From positions 1,335,957 to 1,399,956 of the forward strand of contig NZ_KK211187.1 of NCBI RefSeq assembly GCF_000620805.1: 64,000 nt of DNA, in the 5' to 3' direction. The notes under the pieces are model-generated. The model saw only the letters and a program-made list of their open reading frames with translations, did not search any database and was not told the origin of the DNA. Source of the stretch: Exiguobacterium undae DSM 14481. Its GTDB lineage: Bacteria; Bacillota; Bacilli; Exiguobacteriales; Exiguobacteriaceae. Positions 36,514 through 45,641 of the stretch are shown here, piece by piece (within the stretch, counting starts at the first letter, position 1; every line of letters starts with the position of its first letter). Both the position numbers and the translations under genes were made by a program.

Positions 36514-37656
36514 ATGAAAAAAGCGATTGGGATTCTCTGTTATCCATCGGTCGGCGGTAGTGGCGTCGTGGCGACGGAACTCGGGATGAAATTAGCGGAC
36601 CGGGGACACGATGTCCATTTTATTACATCGAGCATTCCATTCCGTTTGACGGAATACCGGCCGAACATCACCGTCCATCTCGTCGAGGTGAACCAGTATT
36701 CGGTCTTCAAATATCCTCCATATGACATCACGTTAGCGTCGAAAGTCGCGGAAGTCATCGACTTGTTTGATTTGGATATCATCCATGCGCATTACGCGGT
36801 CCCGCATGCGGTCTGTGCGGAACTGGGGCGGAACATGGCGAAGAAAAAAGGGGTCGGTGTCGTAACGACGCTGCACGGCACGGACATCACAGTCATCGGC
36901 CAGGACTTGGAGATGCAGCCCGCCATCCGCTACGGGATTGAAAGCTCTGACGCTGTCACGGCAGTGTCAGAAAGTCTGGCTCTTGAGACGAACATGACGT
37001 TAAACGGACAGTACACGATTGATGTCATTCCAAACTCGATTGACGAGAGTGTCTACTATCCGATGCGCGATGATCGCCTGAAGCGGCATTACGGAATCGA
37101 GCCGGATGAGATCGTCGTCATCCACATTTCAAATTTCCGACCGGTCAAACGGATTGATGATACGCTGGCAGCCTTTGCGATTGCATCAAACGGTCGCGCC
37201 ATGCGGCTACTATTAGTTGGTGACGGTCCAGAGATGGGGCAGACGCGGCGCCGTGCCAAGGAATTGGGGATTTACGACAAAATCATCTTCGCCGGGAAAC
37301 AAGAACATGTCGCCCAGTTACTGGCAATCAGCGACATTCATTTGCTGTTATCGGAAAAAGAGGCTTTTGGTCTCGTCGTGCTTGAAGCGATGGCGGTCGG
37401 CGTTCCGAGTGTCGTCTCCAGTGCCGGTGGATTACCGGAAGTGATCCAGGACGAAAAAACAGGCTTCATTGTTCCAACATACGATGTCAAAGCAGCAGCA
37501 GAGCGGATCGGACGGTTGGCGGATGACGCGAGACTCCGGGAAGAGTTCGCGGAAGAAGGCATTCGTGATACCCGCAGACGATTCGATTCCAACCAAGTCG
37601 TCCGAGCGTATGAACTTTTGTATGAACGGGTGTGTGCACGTTATGAAAATGCTTGA
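36514..37656 (+). CDS. bshA: N-acetyl-alpha-D-glucosaminyl L-malate synthase
   Basis: First step of bacillithiol synthesis: UDP-GlcNAc plus L-malate. Glycosyltransferase family 4, 380 aa. N-terminal domain: GILCYPSVGGSGVVATELG. C-terminal nucleotide-sugar domain: NFRPVKRIDD, GDGPE, and EKEAFGLVVLEAMAVG (the EX7E motif). Start ATG 36514. Overlaps cca by 14 bases. bshB1, which is nearby in Bacillus, is not in the window. Confidence 0.94.
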   Translation: MKKAIGILCYPSVGGSGVVATELGMKLADRGHDVHFITSSIPFRLTEYRPNITVHLVEVNQYSVFKYPPYDITLASKVAEVIDLFDLDIIHAHYAVPHAVCAELGRNMAKKKGVGVVTTLHGTDITVIGQDLEMQPAIRYGIESSDAVTAVSESLALETNMTLNGQYTIDVIPNSIDESVYYPMRDDRLKRHYGIEPDEIVVIHISNFRPVKRIDDTLAAFAIASNGRAMRLLLVGDGPEMGQTRRRAKELGIYDKIIFAGKQEHVAQLLAISDIHLLLSEKEAFGLVVLEAMAVGVPSVVSSAGGLPEVIQDEKTGFIVPTYDVKAAAERIGRLADDARLREEFAEEGIRDTRRRFDSNQVVRAYELLYERVCARYENA

Positions 37657-38788
37657 GTATGCCAATCATATCATTCGGACGATTGAGCAGTCCGGGGGCG
37701 AAGCGTATATCGTCGGCGGAGCAGTCCGGGACATGTTGCTGAACCGATCTCCCGGTGATTACGATCTGGCCACGTCGCTGTTGCCGCAGGACGTCATGAA
37801 GCTGTTCCCTGTCGTCATCCCGACCGGACTCGATCATGGGACGGTCACGGTCGTAATCGACCATCTGCCGTTTGAAGTGACGACGTTTCGTTCCGAAAGC
37901 ACCTACAGTGACCGCCGGCGTCCGGATGAGGTGACACTCGGGGTCAGCTTGGAGGAAGATTTGACACGTCGTGATTTTACGATCAATGCGATGGCGCTCA
38001 AGCCGACCGGTCTCGTCGATCTGTTTGGCGGTCAACATGACTTGGCAGCCAAAATCGTCCGGACGGTCGGTCGGGCGGAGGAACGGTTCGACGAAGATGC
38101 GTTGCGGATGATCCGCGCCTTTCGATTCATGAGTCAACTCGAGTTTTCACTGGATCGTCAAACGGAACAAGCAATTCTTGTAAAAAAACAACACCTCTCA
38201 TCGGTGGCAATGGAACGGATTGCCGTCGAATTTGAAAAAATCTTACTCGGACCCGGTCGCACGACAGCATTACAAGCGATGATCCGGACAGGTATCCCTG
38301 AGTATTTGCCGCATCTCGATCCATCGATCCTTGAACGTTTGATCGAAATGCCGTTAAACGGCGTCTCGACCGACGACGTCTGGACCCTCGTCGTTGTCGC
38401 CGGAATGCGACCGGAAGCGTTACGGGCATGGAAGCGTTCAAAAAAACAACAAACCCGTGCGAAAACATTGGCTCCCCTCGTCAAGGAAGAAACGTTATCC
38501 GATTGGCAACGGTATTGTTTGTCAGATGAAGAATTATTGCGGCTAAACGAAATGACCGGACGTCATCACCAAGACCGGTCGACGCTGCCGATCCGGCAAT
38601 TAAAAGATTTGACCGTCAACGGACGCGATATGATGACCCTCGGATTACAGAAACAAGCAATCAAAGAAGCATTGGCCCACTTGGAGCAGCAAGTGGTGGT
38701 CCACCGGCTCGCCAATCAACGGGAGACTTTACTAAGGGAAGTGATGATGTGGAAAAAACAACACGGGACCGGATCCTCCATGCGTTGA
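37643..38788 (+). CDS. cca: CCA tRNA nucleotidyltransferase
   Basis: Adds or repairs the 3' CCA of tRNAs; 381 aa, class II. Family motifs: IVGGAVRDMLL, GDYDLATS (metal DxD), and RRDFTINAMAL and EDALRMIRAFRF. The frame is open back to 37469, but that lies inside bshA and has no homology, so the start is ATG 37643 (ATG 37649 is an alternative). Overlaps bshA at the start and birA at the end. In B. subtilis the same order is found. Confidence 0.94.
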   Translation: MKMLEYANHIIRTIEQSGGEAYIVGGAVRDMLLNRSPGDYDLATSLLPQDVMKLFPVVIPTGLDHGTVTVVIDHLPFEVTTFRSESTYSDRRRPDEVTLGVSLEEDLTRRDFTINAMALKPTGLVDLFGGQHDLAAKIVRTVGRAEERFDEDALRMIRAFRFMSQLEFSLDRQTEQAILVKKQHLSSVAMERIAVEFEKILLGPGRTTALQAMIRTGIPEYLPHLDPSILERLIEMPLNGVSTDDVWTLVVVAGMRPEALRAWKRSKKQQTRAKTLAPLVKEETLSDWQRYCLSDEELLRLNEMTGRHHQDRSTLPIRQLKDLTVNGRDMMTLGLQKQAIKEALAHLEQQVVVHRLANQRETLLREVMMWKKQHGTGSSMR

Positions 38789-39720
38789 TGCAGACGGACT
38801 GGATATCAGGTCAAGAACTGGCGGATCAACTAAATATTTCACGTACCGCCATTTGGAAACAAATCGTTTCTTTAAAAGAAGCCGGGTACGCCATTGAATC
38901 CCATAAGAAAACGGGGTACCATCTCATCGATCAAGGAGATCGCCTGACCCCTCTTGCCATCGAACAACACCTTCAGACCAAACAATTAGGTCGCAAGATT
39001 CTCCATCTCGAGGAGACGGAGACGACGCAACGCATCGCGCACGAACAAGCGCAGCAAGGAGCACCGGAAGGGACTTTGATTGTCTGTGATTATCAAACAA
39101 ACGGACGGGGACAGCTCGGCCGTACCTGGCATGAAGCACGAGGTGCAGGGATTGCCATGAGTTTGATATTACGTCCGGAGGCGCCGTTGCATCAAGCCGG
39201 TCAATTGACGTTAATCGCAGGCATCGCTTTAGCAAAGGTGCTGCGGACACTTCAGGTACCTGTGACCATCAAATGGCCAAACGATTTGTTGATTGCGAAT
39301 CGAAAGGTGGCCGGCATTTTAACAGAGATGCAGACCGAGGCCGATCGGATCAATTCCGTCATCATCGGGATCGGCATCAATGTCCAACATAAAGATTTTC
39401 CGGAAGTATTAGCGGACCGGGCGACCTCGTTAAAGCTGGCAACGGGACAATCGTTTGCCCGTGCAGAAATCGTGGCCTTGTTTTTAAACGAATTCGAACA
39501 CATGTATCAGCGCTGGCTGATAGACGGGTTTGCGTCATTCGTCTCAGAATGGGAACATCACGCCGACCGGTTGAACCAAGAAGTAACGCTTCGGACCCGG
39601 CAAGTATCTGTGACCGGATATCTCCGGGGAATCCAATCAGACGGGACGTTACAAGTCGAGACAGCGGAAGGAATCAAAACGTTCCATTCTGCGGAATTGA
39701 TCTACTGGGCGGAAACGTAA
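38749..39720 (+). CDS. birA: Biotin protein ligase and biotin operon repressor BirA
   Basis: Bifunctional protein, 323 aa. Residues 10-60 form a winged helix (ELADQLNISRTAIWKQI), so it can repress biotin genes; the rest is the ligase that biotinylates acetyl-CoA carboxylase. The biotinyl-AMP loop is GRGQLGRTW near residue 120, and KWPNDL near 178 contains the catalytic Lys. A C-terminal SH3-like domain follows. Start GTG 38749 with AAGGGAAGTGAT upstream; it overlaps cca by 40 bases. Confidence 0.95.
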   Translation: MEKTTRDRILHALMQTDWISGQELADQLNISRTAIWKQIVSLKEAGYAIESHKKTGYHLIDQGDRLTPLAIEQHLQTKQLGRKILHLEETETTQRIAHEQAQQGAPEGTLIVCDYQTNGRGQLGRTWHEARGAGIAMSLILRPEAPLHQAGQLTLIAGIALAKVLRTLQVPVTIKWPNDLLIANRKVAGILTEMQTEADRINSVIIGIGINVQHKDFPEVLADRATSLKLATGQSFARAEIVALFLNEFEHMYQRWLIDGFASFVSEWEHHADRLNQEVTLRTRQVSVTGYLRGIQSDGTLQVETAEGIKTFHSAELIYWAET

Positions 39721-39730
39721 GACGGGACGT

Positions 39731-39760
39731 TTGCAGTCTGCTTTTTGAATCGGGTATACT
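39731..39760 (+). promoter_or_regulatory. Promoter of panBCD
   Basis: TTGCAG, 18 bases, TATACT. It sets the start of transcription near 39767, about 195 bases before panB. Confidence 0.7.
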
Positions 39761-39766
39761 GAAAAC

Positions 39767-39961
39767 GAGGATGATATCCGTTCGGAATCATACCGGTTGA
39801 AGGCTTTGATTGATCATTTATTTTTTAACTGCCTTGATCCCACTCGGACAGGGACAGAAGGACGATGTTGCACTTATTCACGCCTTCTTTCCTATGGATT
39901 GCTTTAGGAAAAGAAGGCGTTTCCTTTTGTCCTCTCTAAATCAAGTAAGGAGAGAACACAC
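39767..39961 (+). promoter_or_regulatory. Structured panBCD leader (candidate pan RNA motif)
   Basis: The 5' leader begins with the hairpin 39771-39791 (ATGAT, bulged A, TCC, loop GTTC, GGA, ATCAT). Next, GGACAGAAGGA (39852-39862) pairs over 11 bp with TCCTTTTGTCC (39922-39932), enclosing the hairpin of 39881-39919 (cgccttcttt with aagaaggcg). The bulged-A hairpin resembles the published pan RNA motif found upstream of panB genes; that link is from memory. The leader looks like a transcription attenuator. Confidence 0.5.
39881..39930 (+). terminator. Attenuator hairpin in the panBCD leader
   Basis: CGCCTTCTTTCCTA pairs with TAGGAAAAGAAGGCG (one extra A), followed by TTTCCTTTTGT. It stands 30 bases before panB, inside the transcript, so it must be read through for expression. 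Confidence 0.6.
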
Positions 39962-40801
39962 ATGCATACAATGACACCTTTATTAAAAAAACAACAGGCT
40001 GGAGAAAAGCTGGTCATGCTGACCGCCTACGATTATCCTTCGGCGAAACTGGCGGAAGCGGGACAAGTCGACCTGTTGCTCGTCGGCGACTCGTTAGGAA
40101 ACGTGATTCTCGGTTATGACTCGACGATTGCCGTCACAGTCGATGACATGGTTCATCACGCCCGTGCCGTCCGTCGGGGGGCACCTAACACGTTTATGGT
40201 GGTGGATATGCCGTTTGCGAGTTACCATGGATCGTTTGACCGGACGCTTGACGCGGCAGCGCGCATCTTCCAAGAAAGCCAGGCCGATGCTTTGAAACTA
40301 GAAGGGGCAGGTGACATCCTGACAACGATTCGTCGTCTGACCGATGCCGGCATGCCGTGTGTTGCCCATTTAGGACTGACACCTCAATCGGTTGGAGTTT
40401 TGGAAGGGTTTAAAGTTCAAGGAAAATCGCTTGCAGCAGCGGAACAGTTGATTGCCGACAGTTTGGCGGCTGAACAAGCCGGAGCGAAGATGCTTGTATT
40501 GGAATGTGTCCCACATCCGTTGGCAAAACGTGTCCAAGAATTGTTGACGATTCCCGTAATCGGAATTGGTGCCGGTCCTGACGTCGCCGGACAAGTTTTG
40601 GTTTATCATGATATTCTGACGTACGGCGTGGGACGTCTGCCGAAATTCGTCAAGGCGTATGCTGATTGGAACACATCCGGAACAGAAGCAATCGCTGCTT
40701 ACGTCAAAGAAGTCAAGGCGGGCGCGTTCCCTGAACTTGCACACTCGTTCATGATGGACGAGGAACTGATTGGCGCCTTGTACGGAGGAACAAAAGAATG
40801 A
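39962..40801 (+). CDS. panB: 3-methyl-2-oxobutanoate hydroxymethyltransferase
   Basis: First step of pantothenate synthesis from ketoisovalerate; 279 aa. Family blocks: [26 protein letters not shown] (metal Asp) and [10 protein letters not shown], with the ending [12 protein letters not shown] and VYHDILTY. Start ATG 39962 behind GTAAGGAGAG. The stop overlaps panC by 4 bases. Regulated by the leader at 39767-39961. Confidence 0.96.
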   Translation: MHTMTPLLKKQQAGEKLVMLTAYDYPSAKLAEAGQVDLLLVGDSLGNVILGYDSTIAVTVDDMVHHARAVRRGAPNTFMVVDMPFASYHGSFDRTLDAAARIFQESQADALKLEGAGDILTTIRRLTDAGMPCVAHLGLTPQSVGVLEGFKVQGKSLAAAEQLIADSLAAEQAGAKMLVLECVPHPLAKRVQELLTIPVIGIGAGPDVAGQVLVYHDILTYGVGRLPKFVKAYADWNTSGTEAIAAYVKEVKAGAFPELAHSFMMDEELIGALYGGTKE

Positions 40802-41628
40802 AAATCATCCGGAACATCGAACAATTACGACAGGAATTAGACGGGCAGACCTCAATCGGATTCGTTCCGACGATGGGCTTTTTGCATGAGGGTCATGCCT
40901 CGTTGCTGAAGCAGGCGCGTCAAGAAAATGACATCGTCGTCCTGAGCATCTTCGTGAATCCGACTCAGTTTGGTCCCAATGAAGATTTAGACCGTTATCC
41001 GCGTGATGCGGAGCGGGATCAAGCACTGGCGGAAGCTGCTGCGGTCGACTATCTCTTTTATCCGACAAACGAGACGATGTATCCACTCGATATGGCACGG
41101 GTCACGGTACGTTCAGGAGATGACGTCTTATGCGGCGCCTCGCGTCCAGGACATTTTGACGGGGTATTGACGGTTGTCAGCAAACTGTTTAATATCGTTC
41201 GTCCGACCCGCGCCTACTTTGGTCTGAAAGATGCCCAACAACTGGCGTTGATTGAAGGATACGTCGCGGACTACTTTGTTCCGGTCGAAATCAGACGCTG
41301 TCCGATCATCCGTGAAACGGATGGTCTGGCCAAGTCATCTCGAAACGTCTATCTGTCTGATTTGGAACGGGAACAGGCACCCGGGATTCAACAGGCATTG
41401 GTGCAAGCCAAGTCGTGGTTGGATGACGGGCAACCGATCGAACAGGTCGTGGAACAAACACGCGCGTTGCTTCAGTTTGAAGGGACGTCGATCGATTATG
41501 TCGAAGCGGTTTCCTATCCGGCACTTGGGCCGGTCACAGCAACAACCGAAACAATTTTATTGGCTGTTGCCGTTCAGTTCCAATCGGCACGGTTGATTGA
41601 TAACTTACTTTATACGAGAGGAGCATGA
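40798..41628 (+). CDS. panC: Pantoate--beta-alanine ligase
   Basis: ATP-dependent condensation to pantothenate; 276 aa. HIGH-like nucleotide motif [13 protein letters not shown] at residues 25-37, then [29 protein letters not shown] and the block [11 protein letters not shown]. Starts within the panB stop (ATGA). Middle gene of panBCD. Confidence 0.96.
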   Translation: MKIIRNIEQLRQELDGQTSIGFVPTMGFLHEGHASLLKQARQENDIVVLSIFVNPTQFGPNEDLDRYPRDAERDQALAEAAAVDYLFYPTNETMYPLDMARVTVRSGDDVLCGASRPGHFDGVLTVVSKLFNIVRPTRAYFGLKDAQQLALIEGYVADYFVPVEIRRCPIIRETDGLAKSSRNVYLSDLEREQAPGIQQALVQAKSWLDDGQPIEQVVEQTRALLQFEGTSIDYVEAVSYPALGPVTATTETILLAVAVQFQSARLIDNLLYTRGA

Positions 41629-41630
41629 AC

Positions 41631-42014
41631 ATGTTACGGACATTCATGCACGCAAAATTACACAAAGCCCGCGTGACGGAGGCCAACCTCCATTACGTCG
41701 GCTCGATTACGATTGACGAAGATCTGCTTGATGCAGTCGGTATTCTTGAAAATGAGAAGGTTCAGGTAACGAATAATCAGAACGGGGCACGGATTGAAAC
41801 GTATGCGATCAAAGGAGCACGCGGGTCAGGCGTGATCTGTTTAAACGGGGCAGCAGCCCGTCATTTCCAAATCGGGGATGAAGTCATCATCATGGCGTAT
41901 GCTCAGTTGACGAATGAAGAAATCACGACACATGTCCCAAAAGTAGCGGTACTGGATCAGGATAACTCGATCAAACAGATGTTATCGCAAGAAATCGCAC
42001 ATACGATCTTATGA
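41631..42014 (+). CDS. panD: Aspartate 1-decarboxylase (proenzyme)
   Basis: Makes beta-alanine from aspartate; 127 aa. The self-processing site is G24-S25 (LHYVGS), where Ser25 becomes the pyruvoyl group; this exact position supports ATG 41631 as start. ATG 41625 would leave too little room after GAGAGGAG. Ends in a terminator. Confidence 0.96.
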   Translation: MLRTFMHAKLHKARVTEANLHYVGSITIDEDLLDAVGILENEKVQVTNNQNGARIETYAIKGARGSGVICLNGAAARHFQIGDEVIIMAYAQLTNEEITTHVPKVAVLDQDNSIKQMLSQEIAHTIL

Positions 42015-42018
42015 TTTT

Positions 42019-42052
42019 GAGGGACCCGAGATACATTCGGGTCTCTTTTTTG
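42019..42052 (+). terminator. Terminator of panBCD
   Basis: GAGGGACCCGA pairs with TCGGGTCTC around a 7-base loop, followed by T6. Confidence 0.85.
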
Positions 42053-42114
42053 TTAAGATGGAACTTGAGATGCCATATGCTGAAGCTATGGATGGTTAAA
42101 GGTGGAGATAAGTC

Positions 42115-44928
42115 GTGGAAAAGAAGTTTGTTGTAGTGGATCTAGAAACGACCGGACATTCGATTAAATCCGGCGATGAAATGATTGAAATCGGAATGGC
42201 GGTCATCGAAGAGGGACGGATTACCGAGCGTTTATCGGCTTTTGTCCGACCACAAAAACCGATTCCGCCGTTTATTTCTCAATTAACCGGGATTACGGAC
42301 GAAGATGTCGCAGAGGCTGAGACATTTGATGTCATTGCCCCACGTGTTCTTCAATTGCTTGATGGAGGCGTCTTCGTCGCCCACAACGTCCAGTTTGATT
42401 TGACCTTCTTGAACGAAGCCTTGGAAGAAGAAGGGTATCTGCCTTATACCGGTCCTGTCATCGATACGGTCGAGTTGGCACGAATTTTGTTACCGACAGC
42501 TGAGAGTCATTCCTTGTCGCACCTGACAGACTTGTTGGAGCTGACGCACCATGAAGCACACCGGGCGGGGAGTGATGCCGAGGCGACAGCCGAACTGTTG
42601 CTTCATCTTCTGGCACGGTTGGAGGATCTGCCGCTGGATACGTTGCGGCATTTACGCCGCTTAGCGGGAAAACTCTTCAGTGCGATCGAACAAGAGATTG
42701 AACAGGCGATTCAAACCGTTGGACTGGAAGCCGATGAGCGGTTCGACAGTTTCCGGAAAATCGCTTTGAAAAAACGGCTTGAACCAACCGAACAGACCGC
42801 AGCATCCCAACTGGAGCCGTTCAGCCCGTTTGTTGATCGTCTCAACGAGTCGGTATTCCCCAAGCTGTTTCCCGGATATGAAGCACGGACCGGGCAACTG
42901 GAGATGATGCGGCACGTCTATCAATCACTCGACCAGGAAACACCATTGCTCGTCGAAGCAGGAACCGGAACAGGGAAATCGCTCGGTTATTTGGTGCCGG
43001 CTGCTCATTATGCGATTGAACACGAGACACCGATCATCGTCAGTACACATACGATTCAGTTGCAGGAACAATTATTTGCGCGGGATTTGCCGCTCTTACG
43101 CCAATTGTTTGACGCACCGGTCGAGATTACATTATTAAAGGGTCGCAGCAACTATATGGATTTACGGAAATTCGAGTTTTTCCTCAGTGAGACGGAAGAG
43201 CCGTATAACTTTACGTTAGCGAAAGCGATCTTGCTCGTCTGGTTGACCCAGACGGAGACAGGGGATCTGGAAGAAGTCAGTTTACCGGGAGGAGCGGCCC
43301 AAGGGAACATTGCCATCAAACAGCTGATTCAGTCGGACAGCCAATCGCAACTGGGACGATTTGATCCGTGGTACAGCCGTGATTTTTTCCATCATGCCGT
43401 CCGCAGAGCAAAGGATGCGACCATCATCGTGACGAATCATGCGTTGTTGTTCAGTGATATTCAGTACGAGGCCGGCGTCTTGCCTAAAGGCTGTCCGTTG
43501 ATTTTGGACGAGGCCCATCAAATCGAAGAGGTGGCGAGCCATCATTTCGGATTAGTTTTTGACGGTCACTCTTTTGACCGGATCTTCAGACAACTGGGGT
43601 TTTCGTCCGATAAAAAATTATTGACGCGTCTGGTCAGTCTGTCGGATCAATTTGATTTGACGGAATTGGTCGAAGCGCACAGCGAAACGATCGACGAGAC
43701 ATTAACGGAGTTGTTGGAAGAAGCCGACGGTCTGTTGACGATCATTCAAGCGTACGGGCTGGAGCTCGCTTCCCGGAAAGAACGGCGGGAAGGGCGTGTC
43801 ACGGTCCGCTTCAAACGACTTGATCAGTCGATGCGGGCAGTGCAGGAGAGCGCGAAACGTGTGGAACTGGTTTTACGGCGGCTCCGCCAGGCGATCCGGG
43901 CCATTCATAAATTGTTCCATGATCAACGGGAACATATGAGTTACCGGGAACGGTCCGTCGTCGCGGATTTAAAGACGGTGATCGGACAGTTGGAAGATGT
44001 TGAGCAAGCGATTTTTGAAACGATGCTTGCCCCGCATGACGAAACCGTTTCCTGGATTGAAACGACCGTCAAAAACCGTAAATTGACGCGGATTTACACG
44101 CAACCGATCGATATTTCCGACCGTCTCCACCGGGAAGTCTTCTCGAAGCGGACGTGTATCCTGACATCAGCGACGTTAACGGTCTCGAATAAGTTCCAGT
44201 TCATCGAAAAACGACTCGGTTTGTCGGAACTTGAGACACGGCGGTTCATCGTCCCGTCTCCGTTTGGATACGCGGAAAAAGTCCGGCTGATGATTCCGAC
44301 GGACTTGCCGTTGTTGCAAGATGTCCCGCAAGCGACGTATTCTGAAGTCATCGCAGATGCCATCATTCGGATTGCGGAAGTGACGGAAGGACGGATGTTG
44401 GTGCTGTTCACCTCAAACGAGATGTTACGGCAAACGCATGATGCGACAAAAGCCGCGTTACCGGACCGGTTTACGTTATTGTCACAAGGCATTACCCAAG
44501 GATCCCGGCAACGTCTGATGAAACAATTCAAACAGCTCGATGCCTGTCTTCTGTTCGGGACGGCGAGTTTCTGGGAAGGGGTCGATGTACCGGGTGACGA
44601 TTTGAGTTGCCTTGTCATCGTTCGTCTGCCGTTCGCCCCACCCGACCAACCGATCGTCCAGGCCCGTTCGGAACAGATTGAGCAACAAGGAAAATCATCC
44701 TTTTTTGAATACAGTTTACCGCAAGCAATCATTCGCTTTAAGCAAGGATTCGGACGTTTGATTCGGACGACAAACGACCGGGGTGTCGTGTTCGTCTTTG
44801 ATCGGCGGATTGAAACGACCCGCTACGGAAAACGGTTTGTGTCGAGTTTACCAAGTGTGCCAGTTTTAGCGAAACCGTTGGATGAACTGACAGCCGAACT
44901 GGAATTGTTCTTAAATGATACGGATTGA
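42115..44928 (+). CDS. dinG: DinG-family 3'-5' exonuclease/helicase-like ATPase
   Basis: Protein of 937 aa. An N-terminal DEDDh exonuclease (about 1-165) is visible as VVDLETTGH, VAHNVQFDLTFL and HRAGSDAEAT; the rest is an XPD-like superfamily 2 ATPase with Walker A EAGTGTGKSLGYLVP, ILDEAHQIEE, and the C-terminal RFKQGFGRLIR. No four-Cys iron-sulfur set is seen between Walker A and DEAH, unlike E. coli DinG. Bacillus and Staphylococcus DinG of this form are exonucleases. Start GTG 42115 behind AAAGGTGGA. Confidence 0.92.
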   Translation: MEKKFVVVDLETTGHSIKSGDEMIEIGMAVIEEGRITERLSAFVRPQKPIPPFISQLTGITDEDVAEAETFDVIAPRVLQLLDGGVFVAHNVQFDLTFLNEALEEEGYLPYTGPVIDTVELARILLPTAESHSLSHLTDLLELTHHEAHRAGSDAEATAELLLHLLARLEDLPLDTLRHLRRLAGKLFSAIEQEIEQAIQTVGLEADERFDSFRKIALKKRLEPTEQTAASQLEPFSPFVDRLNESVFPKLFPGYEARTGQLEMMRHVYQSLDQETPLLVEAGTGTGKSLGYLVPAAHYAIEHETPIIVSTHTIQLQEQLFARDLPLLRQLFDAPVEITLLKGRSNYMDLRKFEFFLSETEEPYNFTLAKAILLVWLTQTETGDLEEVSLPGGAAQGNIAIKQLIQSDSQSQLGRFDPWYSRDFFHHAVRRAKDATIIVTNHALLFSDIQYEAGVLPKGCPLILDEAHQIEEVASHHFGLVFDGHSFDRIFRQLGFSSDKKLLTRLVSLSDQFDLTELVEAHSETIDETLTELLEEADGLLTIIQAYGLELASRKERREGRVTVRFKRLDQSMRAVQESAKRVELVLRRLRQAIRAIHKLFHDQREHMSYRERSVVADLKTVIGQLEDVEQAIFETMLAPHDETVSWIETTVKNRKLTRIYTQPIDISDRLHREVFSKRTCILTSATLTVSNKFQFIEKRLGLSELETRRFIVPSPFGYAEKVRLMIPTDLPLLQDVPQATYSEVIADAIIRIAEVTEGRMLVLFTSNEMLRQTHDATKAALPDRFTLLSQGITQGSRQRLMKQFKQLDACLLFGTASFWEGVDVPGDDLSCLVIVRLPFAPPDQPIVQARSEQIEQQGKSSFFEYSLPQAIIRFKQGFGRLIRTTNDRGVVFVFDRRIETTRYGKRFVSSLPSVPVLAKPLDELTAELELFLNDTD

Positions 44929-44954
44929 GTCTATCCAGATAAGCATTATCGCAT

Positions 44955-44960
44955 TATAAT
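44955..44960 (+). promoter_or_regulatory. Possible -10 of ypmA
   Basis: A perfect TATAAT 31 bases before ypmA, but I see no good -35 sixteen to eighteen bases upstream. Confidence 0.35.
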
Positions 44961-44990
44961 AGATGTAGAAAAATGAGGGAGGACAATAAG

Positions 44991-45161
44991 ATGGATTCGA
45001 AAATCGAGACGCTAGCAACAGTCAAGGTCAATCGCCATGATGATACGTACAAGATTGTAGATGTATTGAATCGCACGTTAAAAACAGAGGATTTGATGTT
45101 TGGTCTGGCACTGGACGAAAAAGATAAGGAGCAGATGGTCTTTACCATCTACCGCACATGA
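44991..45161 (+). CDS. ypmA: YpmA, small DUF4264 protein
   Basis: Protein of 56 aa, the length of B. subtilis YpmA. Sequence MDSKIETLATVKVN followed by RTLKTEDLMFGLALD. ATG 44991 is preceded by GAGGGAGGA; the earlier ATG 44973 lies before that site. Stop overlaps the start of ypmB. Function unknown. Confidence 0.8.
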   Translation: MDSKIETLATVKVNRHDDTYKIVDVLNRTLKTEDLMFGLALDEKDKEQMVFTIYRT

Positions 45162-45625
45162 ATTGGAAGATCGTCCTCGGTCTTGTCGGCTTCATCCTTC
45201 TCGTCACGTTAATCGGTACAGGGATTTATCAATTTACGGTGGCGGAAGCCAAAGACCGTGAACAAACAGTTGTCCAGGAAGCGGAAACACGTTTGAAAAA
45301 AGAGATCGCACCCGACGAAATCAAGTTTGAACATGTATTCAACGGTGAAACCCAATACAGTGTCTTTACGATTCAGCAAGACGGAGAAGCCTTGCGGGCA
45401 TTCGTTCCGAAAAAAGGAAAAATCGAAACGAGACGGGTGGCGGATGGGATGAAGATTGCAGACGTCATCCAAAAAGCCGGTAACCCAGCAAACATCGTCT
45501 CGGCCAAATACGGGTTCGACCAACGGGCATTGATTGAAATCGTCACCAAAACGAAGTCAGGATACGACTATTCGTATTACACCTATCAAGAAGGATCGTT
45601 CCTGAAACGATTACGGATCAATTAA
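45158..45625 (+). CDS. ypmB: YpmB, membrane-anchored PepSY-like protein
   Basis: Protein of 155 aa with one N-terminal hydrophobic segment (about 5-28, WKIVLGLVGFILLVTLIGTG) and an extracellular rest like the DUF5590 domain, a PepSY relative. Starts by ATGA overlap with ypmA and lies just before aspB, the same order as in Bacillus. Function unknown. Confidence 0.82.
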   Translation: MNWKIVLGLVGFILLVTLIGTGIYQFTVAEAKDREQTVVQEAETRLKKEIAPDEIKFEHVFNGETQYSVFTIQQDGEALRAFVPKKGKIETRRVADGMKIADVIQKAGNPANIVSAKYGFDQRALIEIVTKTKSGYDYSYYTYQEGSFLKRLRIN

Positions 45626-45641
45626 AAAAGGAGTGTGCGAG

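Noticed and set aside
37469-37642. N-terminal extension of the cca frame
   Set aside because: It overlaps bshA fully, and the CCA transferase family starts at the MKMLEYANHI region.
39767-39961. T-box leader upstream of panB
   Set aside because: No AGGGTGGNACCGCG antiterminator sequence and no tRNA-related downstream gene.
42115-44928. Possible iron-sulfur helicase DinG
   Set aside because: No four-cysteine set between Walker A and DEAH; the exonuclease-type DinG explains the features.
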